From positions 1 to 24,817 of the forward strand of contig CAJMBK010000011.1 of NCBI GenBank assembly GCA_905211645.1: a stretch of 24,817 bases of DNA. The letters are read 5' to 3'. Origin of the DNA: an uncultured Caryophanales bacterium. Its GTDB lineage: Bacteria; Bacillota_I; Bacilli_A; RFN20; CAG-288. The position numbers were made by a program, and so were the translations under genes. Under the pieces are notes generated by a model. It ran no database searches, was not told the origin of the DNA, and was given only the letters and a program-made list of their open reading frames with translations. Shown piece by piece: positions 1 through 6,623 of the stretch (position 1 is the first letter of the stretch; each line of letters begins with the position of its first letter).

Positions 1-2
1 TA

Positions 3-104
3 ATTGATAGAATTTTGCACCATTCGGTAGTTATTACAATAAAAGGAAAATCTTACAGGCTTAAAAATTTATATGAAAATTCAGGAAAAGAAATTGAGCA
101 ATAA
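3..104 (+). CDS. istB: IstB-like transposition helper ATPase, C-terminal 33 residues (cut by window edge)
   Basis: The reading frame open from base 3 to the TAA at 102-104 encodes ...IDRILHHSVVITIKGKSY.. followed by RLKNLYENSGKEIEQ. The pattern LLDRLLHHxxVxxIxGxSYRL is the typical C-terminus of IstB, the AAA+ (DnaA-like) ATPase that helps the IstA transposase of IS21-family elements. The rest of istB and istA must lie left of base 1. Assignment rests on this short motif plus the terminal inverted repeat that follows at 220-269, which has a mirror copy at the other end of the window. Only the tail is visible, so intactness of the element cannot be judged. Confidence 0.75.
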   Translation: MDRILHHSVVITIKGKSYRLKNLYENSGKEIEQ

Positions 105-219
105 TATCTTGTAATTTTTGTACATTTTTATCTTGAAATTAATAGTTATTGCAATAGACATCTGTTTAAATCATAAAGTAAAACGGTAAAAATGTAGTAT
201 TCAATATGAAAATACGTTC

Positions 220-269
220 AAAATCTATTTCAAGGTAAATTTTATTGCGCTAACTTTGAAATTTAACCA
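220..269. repeat. IS21-family terminal inverted repeat (right end)
   Basis: This 50-base block is the reverse complement of 24766-24815 at 44 of 50 positions: 11 exact bases, a divergent 9-base spacer, then 30 exact bases containing TTGCGCTAAC. It marks the downstream end of the element carrying the istB tail. Confidence 0.85.
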
Positions 270-357
270 AATTATGAACTTTTGAAATTTCTTATAGCAA
301 TGAAAATAGAGATTTGATATACTTATTGAGCGATTGAAAATTACTTATTCCGACTCA

Positions 358-432
358 GGGATTTTAGCTCAGTGGGAGAGCGCTTCCTTCACACGGAAGA
401 GGTCATTAGTTCAATCCTAATAAATCCCACCA
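358..432 (+). tRNA. tRNA-Val (anticodon CAC)
   Basis: A full cloverleaf is visible: acceptor GGGATTT/AAATCCC, D-arm GCTC..GAGC, anticodon stem CTTCC/GGAAG with loop TTCACAC (anticodon CAC, reading GTG), T-arm ATTAG/CTAAT with loop TTCAATC, discriminator A and an encoded CCA at 430-432. It lies 88 bases from the IS boundary and is followed after 3 bases by tRNA-Thr, so the two are probably cotranscribed. A partial promoter (TTGATA at about 313) is possible but has no convincing -10. Confidence 0.95.
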
Positions 433-435
433 TTT

Positions 436-508
<73 letters not shown>

Positions 509-524
509 TATTTAAGTCAATAAC

Positions 525-550
525 CTCGGTGCTTGGGCATCGAGTTTTTT
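525..550 (+). terminator. Intrinsic terminator of the tRNA-Val/tRNA-Thr unit
   Basis: An 8-bp stem CTCGGTGC/GCATCGAG (one G-T pair) with loop TTGG is followed directly by six T. Confidence 0.85.
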
Positions 551-836
551 ATTTATAGAGAAAAGTTGTGCGTAGTCTTCACAAAAAAATATTATTACGA
601 CACATTTTAAATTTGTCATGGTGAATTAGCCATGACAATTTTTATAATTTAACAATTTCCCAATTCTCACTTTTTGCATATTTACCATGTTAATAGACAA
701 TTTTATGTATCAAATGAGCAAATATTTATCATTTTGCTCATTTCAAGACAAATTTTCGGACGAAAATGCTTATTTATACTCGCTTTATACTCGTGTTTTT
801 GTAAAAATATACATGCTTACTTAGGAGGAAAAAAGT
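551..836 (+). promoter_or_regulatory. Long structured adhE leader with candidate promoter
   Basis: The gap between the tRNA terminator and adhE holds several signals. TTGTGC (566-571), an 18-base spacer and TATTAT (590-595) could be a promoter; the same stretch holds a near-palindrome TTGTG-N9-CACAA (566-584). Then come a hairpin with 9-bp arms TTGTCATGG/CCATGACAA (613-638) followed by TTTTT, a perfect 11-bp inverted repeat AAATGAGCAAA/TTTGCTCATTT (712-743), the inverted repeat ATTTTCG-GA-CGAAAAT (752-767), and a direct repeat TTTATACTCG at 773-782 and 784-793. AGGAGG at 823-828 is the ribosome-binding site. The repeats are seen; the regulatory role is inferred. I recognise no known riboswitch here. 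Confidence 0.5.
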
Positions 837-3440
837 ATGGAGCAAGAAAAAGTATCTACTGCTGAAGAACTTGACGCTTTACTTGATAAAGTCAGAGAAG
901 CACAAAGAATTTTCTCAACATATTCTCAAGAACAAGTAGACAAAATCTTCAAACACTGCAGCGTTGTTGCTAACGAATTAAGAATCAAATTAGCACAAGA
1001 AGCAGTTGAAGAAACTGGTATGGGTATTGTTGAAGATAAAGTTATCAAGAACCACTACGCAGCTGAATACATTTACAATAAATATAAAGATACACAAACA
1101 GTTGGTGTTTTAGAAGAAAACATCGACATGGGTTACAAACGTGTCGCAGAACCTATCGGTGTTGTTGCTTGCGTTATTCCAACAACTAACCCAACATCCA
1201 CAGCAATTTTTAAAGCATTACTCTGTTTGAAGACAAGAAACGGTTGTATTTTCTCACCTCACCCAAGAGCAAAGAAATGTACAATCCACGCAGCCAAAGT
1301 TATTTTGGATGCTGCTGTTGAAGCCGGTGCCCCTGAAAATATCATCGGTTGGATCACCGATCCTTCAATGCAACTTTCTTCTCAAATCATGAAGGAAGCA
1401 GATTGCATCTTAGCAACTGGTGGTCCAGGTATGGTCACTGCTGCTTACTCATCTGGTAAACCTGCTATCGGTGTTGGTCCAGGTAACACTCCTGCAATCA
1501 TCGATTCAAGTGCGGATATTCAATTAACCGTTTATTCCATCATCCAATCCAAGACCTTTGACAACGGTATGATCTGTGCTAGCGAACAATCATGCATCGT
1601 TGATAAATCTATCTACGATAAAGTTAAGAAAGAATTCCAATTCAGAGGTTGTTACTTCCTTAAGGGTGATGAACTTGATAAAGTCAGAAAGACAATTATC
1701 ATCAACGGTAACTTGAATGCAAAGATTGTCGGTCAATCCGCCTACAACATTGCAAAACTTTCCGGTGTTGAAGTTCCTACAACTACCAAGATTTTAATCG
1801 GTGAAGTTAAAGATACTTCCACAGCAGAAGAATTTGCAAGAGAAAAATTATCACCAGTTTTAGCAATGTACAAAGCTGAAGATTTTGATGATGCAATTTC
1901 TAAAGCAGTTGAACTTGTCCGTCACGGTGGTTATGGTCATACTTCCAGCGTCTATCTTGATGAAGTTACTTCACAAGATAAGCTCACTAAGTTCTACAAG
2001 GCAATGAAGACATGTAGAATCTTAGTCAACACTCCTAGTGCTCAAGGTGGTATCGGTGATATTTACAACTTCCTTATCACACCAAGTTTAACCTTAGGTT
2101 GCGGTTCCTGGGGTGGAAACTCTGTTTCCGAAAACGTTGGTGTCAAGCAATTATTAAATGTTAAGACTGTTGCAATAAGGAGAGAAAATATGCTTTGGTT
2201 TAGAGTTCCACCAAAAGTATTTTTCAAGCCTGGCTGTTTGAGAAATGCTTTAACTGAGTTGAAAGAAGTTTACGACAAGAAGAAAGTTTTCATCGTCACA
2301 GATAAATTCTTATACGAATCTGGTTTCACAAGAAGAATCACCGATGTCTTAGATATGTTAGGTATCGAACACACTGTTTATTCCGATGTTGCACCAGACC
2401 CAACACTTGCTTGTGCTAGAGACGGTGCTAGATTGATGCAGTCATTCAAACCTGATTGTATCATTGCTATCGGTGGTGGTTCCCCAATGGATGCTGCTAA
2501 GATCATGTGGGTCTTATACGAACATCCAGATGCAGACTTCCAAGCAATGGCAATGACATTCATGGATATCAGAAAGAGAGTTTACACCTTCCCACAAATG
2601 GGTGAAAAAGCAATGATGGTCTGTATCCCAACAACTGCAGGTACCGGTTCTGAAGTTACACCATTTGCTGTTATCACCGATGAATCAAACGGTTGCAAGT
2701 ATCCTTTAGCCGATTATCAACTTTTACCTTACATGGCAATTGTTGACTCCGATTTGATGCTTAATATCCCTAAGGGATTGACAAGAGCTTCCGGTATCGA
2801 TAGCTTAGTTCACGCTATCGAAGCAATCGCTTCAATCATGTCCACACCATTCTCCGATGCTATGGCAATTGAAGCAATTAAATTGATCTTTGAATATCTT
2901 CCTAGATGTTACACAAATGGATCTGCCGATCCTAAAGCTAGAGAGATGCAAGCATATGCATCAACACTTGCTGGTATCTCATTTGCTAACGCATTCTTAG
3001 GTATCGCCCACTCCTTAGGTCACAAGTTAGGTGCCTACTTCCACTTACCTCACGGTGTTTGTGTCTCCTTGATGCTTATTCCAGTTATGAAGTTCAATGC
3101 AAGCGAAACTCCTACAAAGATGGGTACATTCCCACAATACGATCACCCAGTTTCATTGCAAAGATATGCACACCTTGCAGAGACATTAGGTATTGAAGGT
3201 AAGACAGATAAGGAAAAATTTGATAAACTTATAGAAAAGATCTACAAGTTACAAGATGAAGTCGAAATGTTCCACACCATCAAAGATTACGGTATTAAGG
3301 AAGAAGACTTCCTCAGAGTTTTGGATCAAATGTCCGAAGATGCTTTCAACGATCAATGTACCGGTGCAAATCCACGTTATCCTCTTATTTCCGAAATGAA
3401 GGAATTGTACTTGGAAGCATACTACGGTGAAAAGAAGTAA
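837..3440 (+). CDS. adhE: Bifunctional aldehyde-alcohol dehydrogenase AdhE
   Basis: The 867-residue protein converts acetyl-CoA to acetaldehyde and then ethanol, oxidising two NADH, the main redox sink of many fermenters. The N-terminal half is a CoA-acylating aldehyde dehydrogenase with GVGPGNTPA (about 212-220) and the catalytic Cys247 in DNGMICASEQS. After the linker RRENMLWFRVPPKVFFKPGC comes the iron alcohol dehydrogenase half: GGGSPMDAAK, GTGSEVTPFA, and metal ligands Asp655, His659, His725 and His739, each offset by two from the E. coli enzyme (D653, H657, H723, H737). Length is normal for the family, where AdhE forms spirosome filaments. The ATG has AGGAGG eight bases upstream. The next gene starts 11 bases downstream, so the two are almost surely cotranscribed. 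Confidence 0.98.
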   Translation: MEQEKVSTAEELDALLDKVREAQRIFSTYSQEQVDKIFKHCSVVANELRIKLAQEAVEETGMGIVEDKVIKNHYAAEYIYNKYKDTQTVGVLEENIDMGYKRVAEPIGVVACVIPTTNPTSTAIFKALLCLKTRNGCIFSPHPRAKKCTIHAAKVILDAAVEAGAPENIIGWITDPSMQLSSQIMKEADCILATGGPGMVTAAYSSGKPAIGVGPGNTPAIIDSSADIQLTVYSIIQSKTFDNGMICASEQSCIVDKSIYDKVKKEFQFRGCYFLKGDELDKVRKTIIINGNLNAKIVGQSAYNIAKLSGVEVPTTTKILIGEVKDTSTAEEFAREKLSPVLAMYKAEDFDDAISKAVELVRHGGYGHTSSVYLDEVTSQDKLTKFYKAMKTCRILVNTPSAQGGIGDIYNFLITPSLTLGCGSWGGNSVSENVGVKQLLNVKTVAIRRENMLWFRVPPKVFFKPGCLRNALTELKEVYDKKKVFIVTDKFLYESGFTRRITDVLDMLGIEHTVYSDVAPDPTLACARDGARLMQSFKPDCIIAIGGGSPMDAAKIMWVLYEHPDADFQAMAMTFMDIRKRVYTFPQMGEKAMMVCIPTTAGTGSEVTPFAVITDESNGCKYPLADYQLLPYMAIVDSDLMLNIPKGLTRASGIDSLVHAIEAIASIMSTPFSDAMAIEAIKLIFEYLPRCYTNGSADPKAREMQAYASTLAGISFANAFLGIAHSLGHKLGAYFHLPHGVCVSLMLIPVMKFNASETPTKMGTFPQYDHPVSLQRYAHLAETLGIEGKTDKEKFDKLIEKIYKLQDEVEMFHTIKDYGIKEEDFLRVLDQMSEDAFNDQCTGANPRYPLISEMKELYLEAYYGEKK

Positions 3441-3451
3441 AGGAGTAAAGT

Positions 3452-4246
3452 ATGAAACAAATTGAATTAGGGGAACTCATTCTCGAAAGAGAGAATAAAA
3501 AGATCTATCACAACCACGAAGATGACTTACTCATCAAGGTTTTCAACCATGAGAAAGTCTCAAAGAGTGAAGTTTTATTCGAAGCTTTACATTCTTCTTA
3601 CATTGAGAATATCGGACTCAATGTCCCTGTTTTAAAGGAAGTTTTCCCAGTTGATGATGATTATGCCTTAGCATACAATTTCATTAAGGGTGAAACCCTC
3701 CAAGAGAGGATGGACAAAGATCCTAAAAACAAGAAGAAATACATTGAAACTTTAGTTAAGTTACAACTCGAAGTTTTATCTAAATCAGTTCCAGCTTTAC
3801 CAAAATTGAAGGATAAATTAAACGCAAAGATTTCCTTCTGCGGTAAGGAACAAGCCCAAATTAAACTCGATGCAACAGTCAGATACGATTTGCACGTCCG
3901 TTTGGAAGGCATGAAGGATCACACCAAGTTGTGTCATGGTGACTTCATCCCTAGCAACATCATCTGCGGTGATGACGGCAAATACTACATCCTTGACTGG
4001 GCACACGCTTGTAAGGGTAACGCTTCTGCTGACGCAGCAAGAACCTACTTACAATTTGTCATCGATGGTGATCAAAAAGCTGCCGATGAATATCTCAAGA
4101 TTTTCTGCAAGAAAGCAGATATCGCTATTCAATACGTTCAAAACTGGATTTCAGTTATCGCAGCAACCTTACTTAACTCCGTTAAAGGTGACGAGAATAA
4201 GATTGCTATCTTATTGAAGAATATCAACGTTGTTGAATTCTGCTAA
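3452..4246 (+). CDS. APH-fold small-molecule kinase, substrate unknown
   Basis: The 264-residue protein belongs to the aminoglycoside phosphotransferase / choline kinase-like superfamily. Brenner's catalytic motif is HGDFIPSN (His162-Asp164-Asn169), with Asp164 the expected base, and the metal-binding DW is at ILDW (Asp182). An N-lobe segment around ALAYNFIKGETL (73-84) supplies the hinge. Family members phosphorylate hydroxyls on antibiotics, sugars, choline or other metabolites; nothing here fixes the substrate. It follows adhE by 11 bases with AGGAG at 3441-3445, so it is expected to be made together with AdhE. A housekeeping metabolite kinase is more likely than a resistance enzyme given the operon, but that is inference. 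Confidence 0.85.
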   Translation: MKQIELGELILERENKKIYHNHEDDLLIKVFNHEKVSKSEVLFEALHSSYIENIGLNVPVLKEVFPVDDDYALAYNFIKGETLQERMDKDPKNKKKYIETLVKLQLEVLSKSVPALPKLKDKLNAKISFCGKEQAQIKLDATVRYDLHVRLEGMKDHTKLCHGDFIPSNIICGDDGKYYILDWAHACKGNASADAARTYLQFVIDGDQKAADEYLKIFCKKADIAIQYVQNWISVIAATLLNSVKGDENKIAILLKNINVVEFC

Positions 4247-4295
4247 TCTAATTAATCAAAGAAATTAGTATAATAAGATTGTGGAGGTATTACAC

Positions 4296-4532
4296 ATGGA
4301 AAAACAGATTGGTGGCGTTTTAGCTAGCTATTACAACAAGACATTGTTAATTTCTAACAATAGATATTACATCATCAAAGGTTCCAACAAGGTTGGTACC
4401 GAGATTGAATTCGATACATCTGATGCAATACCAATGCCTAGCTACATGTTTGCAATCGCAGCTATGAACGAAGAAGATTTAGATTCTACATTAGATTACA
4501 TTCATAGCAAATGGTTCGATAAGAACAACTAA
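4296..4532 (+). CDS. Small protein of unknown function (78 aa)
   Basis: I chose the ATG at 4296 because GGAGG at 4283-4287 sits at normal spacing; an in-frame GTG at 4281 overlaps that site and is unlikely. The protein starts MEKQIGGVLASYYNKTLLIS and has an acidic C-terminal half (NEEDLDSTLDYIHSKWFD). It has no signal peptide or membrane span and I do not recognise a family. A TATAAT at 4269-4274 just upstream, without a clear -35, suggests it may have its own promoter besides read-through from adhE and the kinase. The strong terminator at 4566 closes this unit. Confidence 0.75.
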   Translation: MEKQIGGVLASYYNKTLLISNNRYYIIKGSNKVGTEIEFDTSDAIPMPSYMFAIAAMNEEDLDSTLDYIHSKWFDKNN

Positions 4533-4565
4533 TTACACTGATTAAACTATTCGTACTTAAAAAAT

Positions 4566-4600
4566 AAGTTCCAGGAAATTTAACTCCTGGAACTTTTCTT
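4566..4600. terminator. Bidirectional intrinsic terminator between convergent genes
   Basis: A perfect 11-bp stem AAGTTCCAGGA/TCCTGGAACTT with an 8-base loop is followed by TTCTTT on the plus strand and by a T-rich run on the minus strand. It serves the adhE-side unit and the minus-strand transporter, whose stop codon is at 4600-4602. Confidence 0.9.
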
Positions 4601-5286
4601 TATCCACCGATTACTCCGGTATAAACAAGAACTATGAGAGTAATTGCAAGTGCAAAGAATAAGAATGACATGATACCAATAAGAACATTTTGTAGCTTAC
4701 TGGTATGGACTTGTTCATCATCTTCAAAGAAACCAATTTTTTTCATATTCAGTAAGATTGGCCCTGATAAGGAGATGATAAGCGATGAATCAATGACACC
4801 TTTTATAGCGTTGAATGGAACGATTGCTACTGGTAAGAGTTGAACGACTGTTTGGACATCACTACCTAAATAAAGAGGAGTGATAAGTAAATTTAAAGCA
4901 GTCATTGAACCGGTAAGAGCAAGAGTTCCTGTGATTAAACCAAGTAGCATCATTATCTTGTTACGTTTGATTCTGTAAATCAGTGCTGCAGGCACTGAGA
5001 AGAAGACACTAGCAACAAAGTTCATCAAGAATCCGTAGAAACCTGTATCAGAAGTTGTGATCATCTCCAAGAATGCAGCGATGAATGAGACAATGATTGA
5101 GTGAAGTGGTGTTAAGATGATGCCTGAGATGCAAACCATCAAATTCTTAGGATCGTAAGATAAGAATGAGAAGGCTTGGAATCTGAAGAAATGCAAAAGG
5201 TAAGCTATTGCTGAGAAAAGTGCCACCTGGCACATGACAATAACTTTAGAATTACGCTTGATTCTACAAATTTGGTTTTTAATCAT
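4600..5286 (-). CDS. ribU: Riboflavin ECF transporter substrate-binding subunit RibU
   Basis: The 228-residue hydrophobic protein has about five or six membrane spans. Segments such as ALFSAIAYLLHF, SYDPKNLMVCISGIILTP, LMNFVASVFFSVPAALIYR and IVPFNAIKGVIDSSL match the RibU family of energy-coupling factor (ECF) S components, which bind riboflavin and work with a shared EcfA/A'/T module; none of those genes is in the window. The call is greatly strengthened by the FMN riboswitch immediately upstream. The ATG at 5286 has AAGGAG eight bases upstream, and that site lies inside the riboswitch terminator hairpin. The gene stands alone. Confidence 0.92.
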   Translation of the reverse strand: MIKNQICRIKRNSKVIVMCQVALFSAIAYLLHFFRFQAFSFLSYDPKNLMVCISGIILTPLHSIIVSFIAAFLEMITTSDTGFYGFLMNFVASVFFSVPAALIYRIKRNKIMMLLGLITGTLALTGSMTALNLLITPLYLGSDVQTVVQLLPVAIVPFNAIKGVIDSSLIISLSGPILLNMKKIGFFEDDEQVHTSKLQNVLIGIMSFLFFALAITLIVLVYTGVIGG

Positions 5287-5313
5287 AAAAAAAGCTCCTT
5301 AGTAACTAAAGAG
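5287..5313 (-). terminator. Riboswitch expression platform: terminator hairpin that also holds the ribU Shine-Dalgarno
   Basis: On the minus strand CTCTTTAG/CTAAGGAG forms an 8-bp stem (one U-G pair) with a three-base loop, followed by C and seven U, a standard intrinsic terminator. The 3' arm contains AAGGAG, the ribosome-binding site for ribU, so the same hairpin could block both transcription and translation. Confidence 0.85.
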
Positions 5314-5340
5314 ACTATCTTCATAAAAACAATTTTGAAT

Positions 5341-5449
5341 TTAACTTCTTTCATCCGGACTATACCGTTGGTTAAGGAGTTTCACCTTATCTGCGTTAGC
5401 TCGTGGACTTTACCACCAATTGAGGAATTTCGCCTCACCCTGAAGATAA
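5341..5449 (-). ncRNA. FMN riboswitch (RFN element)
   Basis: Read on the minus strand, the conserved RFN blocks appear in order: closing stem strand CTTC, AGGGTGAGGCGAAATTCC, GGTGGTAAAGTCCACGAGC, AGATAAGGTGAAACTCC, CAACGGTATAGTCCGGATG, then AAAGAAG closing the P1 stem. This is the class that binds FMN and shuts off riboflavin synthesis or uptake genes when FMN is plentiful. Here it controls ribU through the hairpin at 5295-5313. Confidence 0.97.
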
Positions 5450-5463
5450 ATCTTCTTTAATCG

Positions 5464-5497
5464 ATTATATTTTAGTATTTAGATAAACTATACTCAA
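5464..5497 (-). promoter_or_regulatory. Promoter of the riboswitch-ribU transcript
   Basis: On the minus strand TTGAGT (5497-5492) is followed after 17 bases by TAAAAT (5474-5469), which overlaps a perfect TATAAT (5469-5464). Transcription would begin just before the riboswitch P1 stem. Confidence 0.6.
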
Positions 5498-5576
5498 GAG
5501 AAAAGATATGTTAATACCATCGGATTTCTCATTATTTATTAATAATAAAGTTAAAACTTCTATAATTATTTTTGTT

Positions 5577-6167
5577 ATGAAAAATAAAGAGATGGATTCA
5601 GTCCTTGAAGAGTATTTAAACGGAGAAACTATCATTTTAGAAGCAAAAAAGTCAGTTTCTAAATCAGTTTTTCTTTATGCTGCGGTGAAACTTTTGTTCT
5701 GGATTGTTTTTGATCTAGTAGTTCTCTTTATTCTTTTGATGTTTGCCTTACTCAATGATTTTGAGTTCACAAGTACATTTTGGCTTATATTTGGGATTAC
5801 AATTCCAGTTTCTTTAATTGTTGAATACGGAATTTCTGTATTATATTGTTTCTTTAAATACAACTCAGTAAGTTATTACTTAACAAATGAAAGACTAATT
5901 AAATTCAATAAATCCAACCATTCAAAAAGTAATTACATAAAGTTAAAAGATGTAGGTTCCATCTCTTTGGAATATTCAAAAGTTGACTGTTATTTATACA
6001 AAGAAAACGTTGGAACTATCTTTATTTATAATTTCAAAGGTGCTGGAAACGAAGCATTAAGATTTGATGAAGTAGTTAACTTAAAAGAAACTTTTGAGGT
6101 TATAAAAGAGTACTTAAATAAATATAGATCGGAGAATTTGAAGTACGAATCTAAAGATATTGATTAG
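5577..6167 (+). CDS. Two-pass membrane protein with a bacterial PH-like (bPH) domain
   Basis: From the ATG at 5577 the protein has 196 residues. After a short acidic N-terminus (MDSVLEEYLNGETIILEAKK) come two membrane spans (about residues 31-55 and 66-91) and then a soluble part, SYYLTNERLIKFN...IKLKDVGSISLEY...FKGAGNEALRFDEV, with the YxLTxxRLI...IxLxxI pattern of YdbS/YdbT-like bPH domains; the function is unknown. The start is uncertain: the frame is open to an ATG at 5508, but neither start has a good ribosome-binding site. I prefer 5577 because the family-like sequence begins there and a TATAAT at 5561-5566 lies just upstream, which could give a nearly leaderless message. It ends in TAG. 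Confidence 0.65.
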   Translation: MKNKEMDSVLEEYLNGETIILEAKKSVSKSVFLYAAVKLLFWIVFDLVVLFILLMFALLNDFEFTSTFWLIFGITIPVSLIVEYGISVLYCFFKYNSVSYYLTNERLIKFNKSNHSKSNYIKLKDVGSISLEYSKVDCYLYKENVGTIFIYNFKGAGNEALRFDEVVNLKETFEVIKEYLNKYRSENLKYESKDID

Positions 6168-6268
6168 GTAAAATTGGTGAATTAGGTGGGGGAACCTTCT
6201 TATTTTTCTACATAATCAATTCTTTTTGTATTATAATTATCAAGATTGTTCAAAATTGAGGTAAATAA

Positions 6269-6499
6269 ATGACAGCTGCAGAAATTATTTTATTGATATT
6301 ATCTATCTTTGCTATTATTGTTTGTTTATTGCAATCTGGTAAGAGTGATGGTGCTTCTGGTGCTATTACTGGTGGTAATAAAATGAATATTTTTGCTAGA
6401 ACCAAGGAAAGAGGTGTTGATAAGATTCTCTCCATCATCACTTACGTTGTTCTTGCTGCATTCTTCGTAACTGCAATTTGCTGCATTTACGTCGCTTAA
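6269..6499 (+). CDS. secG: Preprotein translocase subunit SecG
   Basis: The 76-residue protein has two membrane spans (about 6-22 and 55-75) flanking the conserved loop LLQSGKSDGASGAITGG...FARTKERGVDKILS, which is diagnostic of SecG, the accessory subunit of the SecYEG channel. GAGG at 6258-6261 precedes the ATG. A TATAAT at 6232-6237 is a likely -10, with only a poor -35. It lies upstream of rnr and smpB, a conserved arrangement in Bacilli, but a strong terminator separates it from rnr here. Confidence 0.95.
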   Translation: MTAAEIILLILSIFAIIVCLLQSGKSDGASGAITGGNKMNIFARTKERGVDKILSIITYVVLAAFFVTAICCIYVA

Positions 6500-6511
6500 T
6501 TTAAATATTGA

Positions 6512-6550
6512 ACCCTAGTTTGTAACAATCAAACTAGGGTATTTATTTTG
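6512..6550 (+). terminator. Terminator after secG
   Basis: A perfect 11-bp stem ACCCTAGTTTG/CAAACTAGGGT with a seven-base loop is followed by ATTTATTTTG. It sits 12 bases after the secG stop, so rnr must be read by leakage or from its own promoter. Confidence 0.85.
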
Positions 6551-6623
6551 TTCTTTGAAAAGTCTATTTATGGTCAATCTTTTAGCTTTTTGGTTTGCTA
6601 AAATTATAAGAGGAGTTTAAGGT

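Larger units (their letters stand above)
1..269 (+). mobile_element. Right end of an IS21-family insertion sequence
   Basis: It contains the istB tail (3-104), about 115 bases of A/T-rich non-coding DNA, and the right terminal inverted repeat at 220-269. The inner block 220-230 and outer block 240-269 match the reverse complement of 24805-24815 and 24766-24795 exactly, separated in each copy by a 9-base spacer that is not conserved. The outer boundary is placed at 269 because the element then ends in CCA and the other copy begins with TGG, in line with the TG...CA termini of this family. No target duplication can be checked since the other end is outside the window. Confidence 0.75.

Noticed and set aside
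566..584. Rex operator upstream of adhE (TTGTG...CACAA)
   Set aside because: Spacing is nine bases rather than the eight of the Rex consensus and the inner bases do not match, so I list it only as a near-palindrome, not a called Rex site.
674..865. Open frame of 63 codons before adhE
   Set aside because: It covers the leader hairpins, overlaps adhE in another frame, has no ribosome site and is not protein-like.
3936..4217. 93-codon frame inside the APH-fold kinase gene
   Set aside because: It is a +1 shadow of a gene with clear family motifs; its Ser/Thr-rich content is an artefact of the codons.
6168..6210. Terminator after the bPH-like gene (AGGT..ACCT with loop of G)
   Set aside because: The stem is only 4-5 bp, too weak to call despite the T-rich stretch after it.
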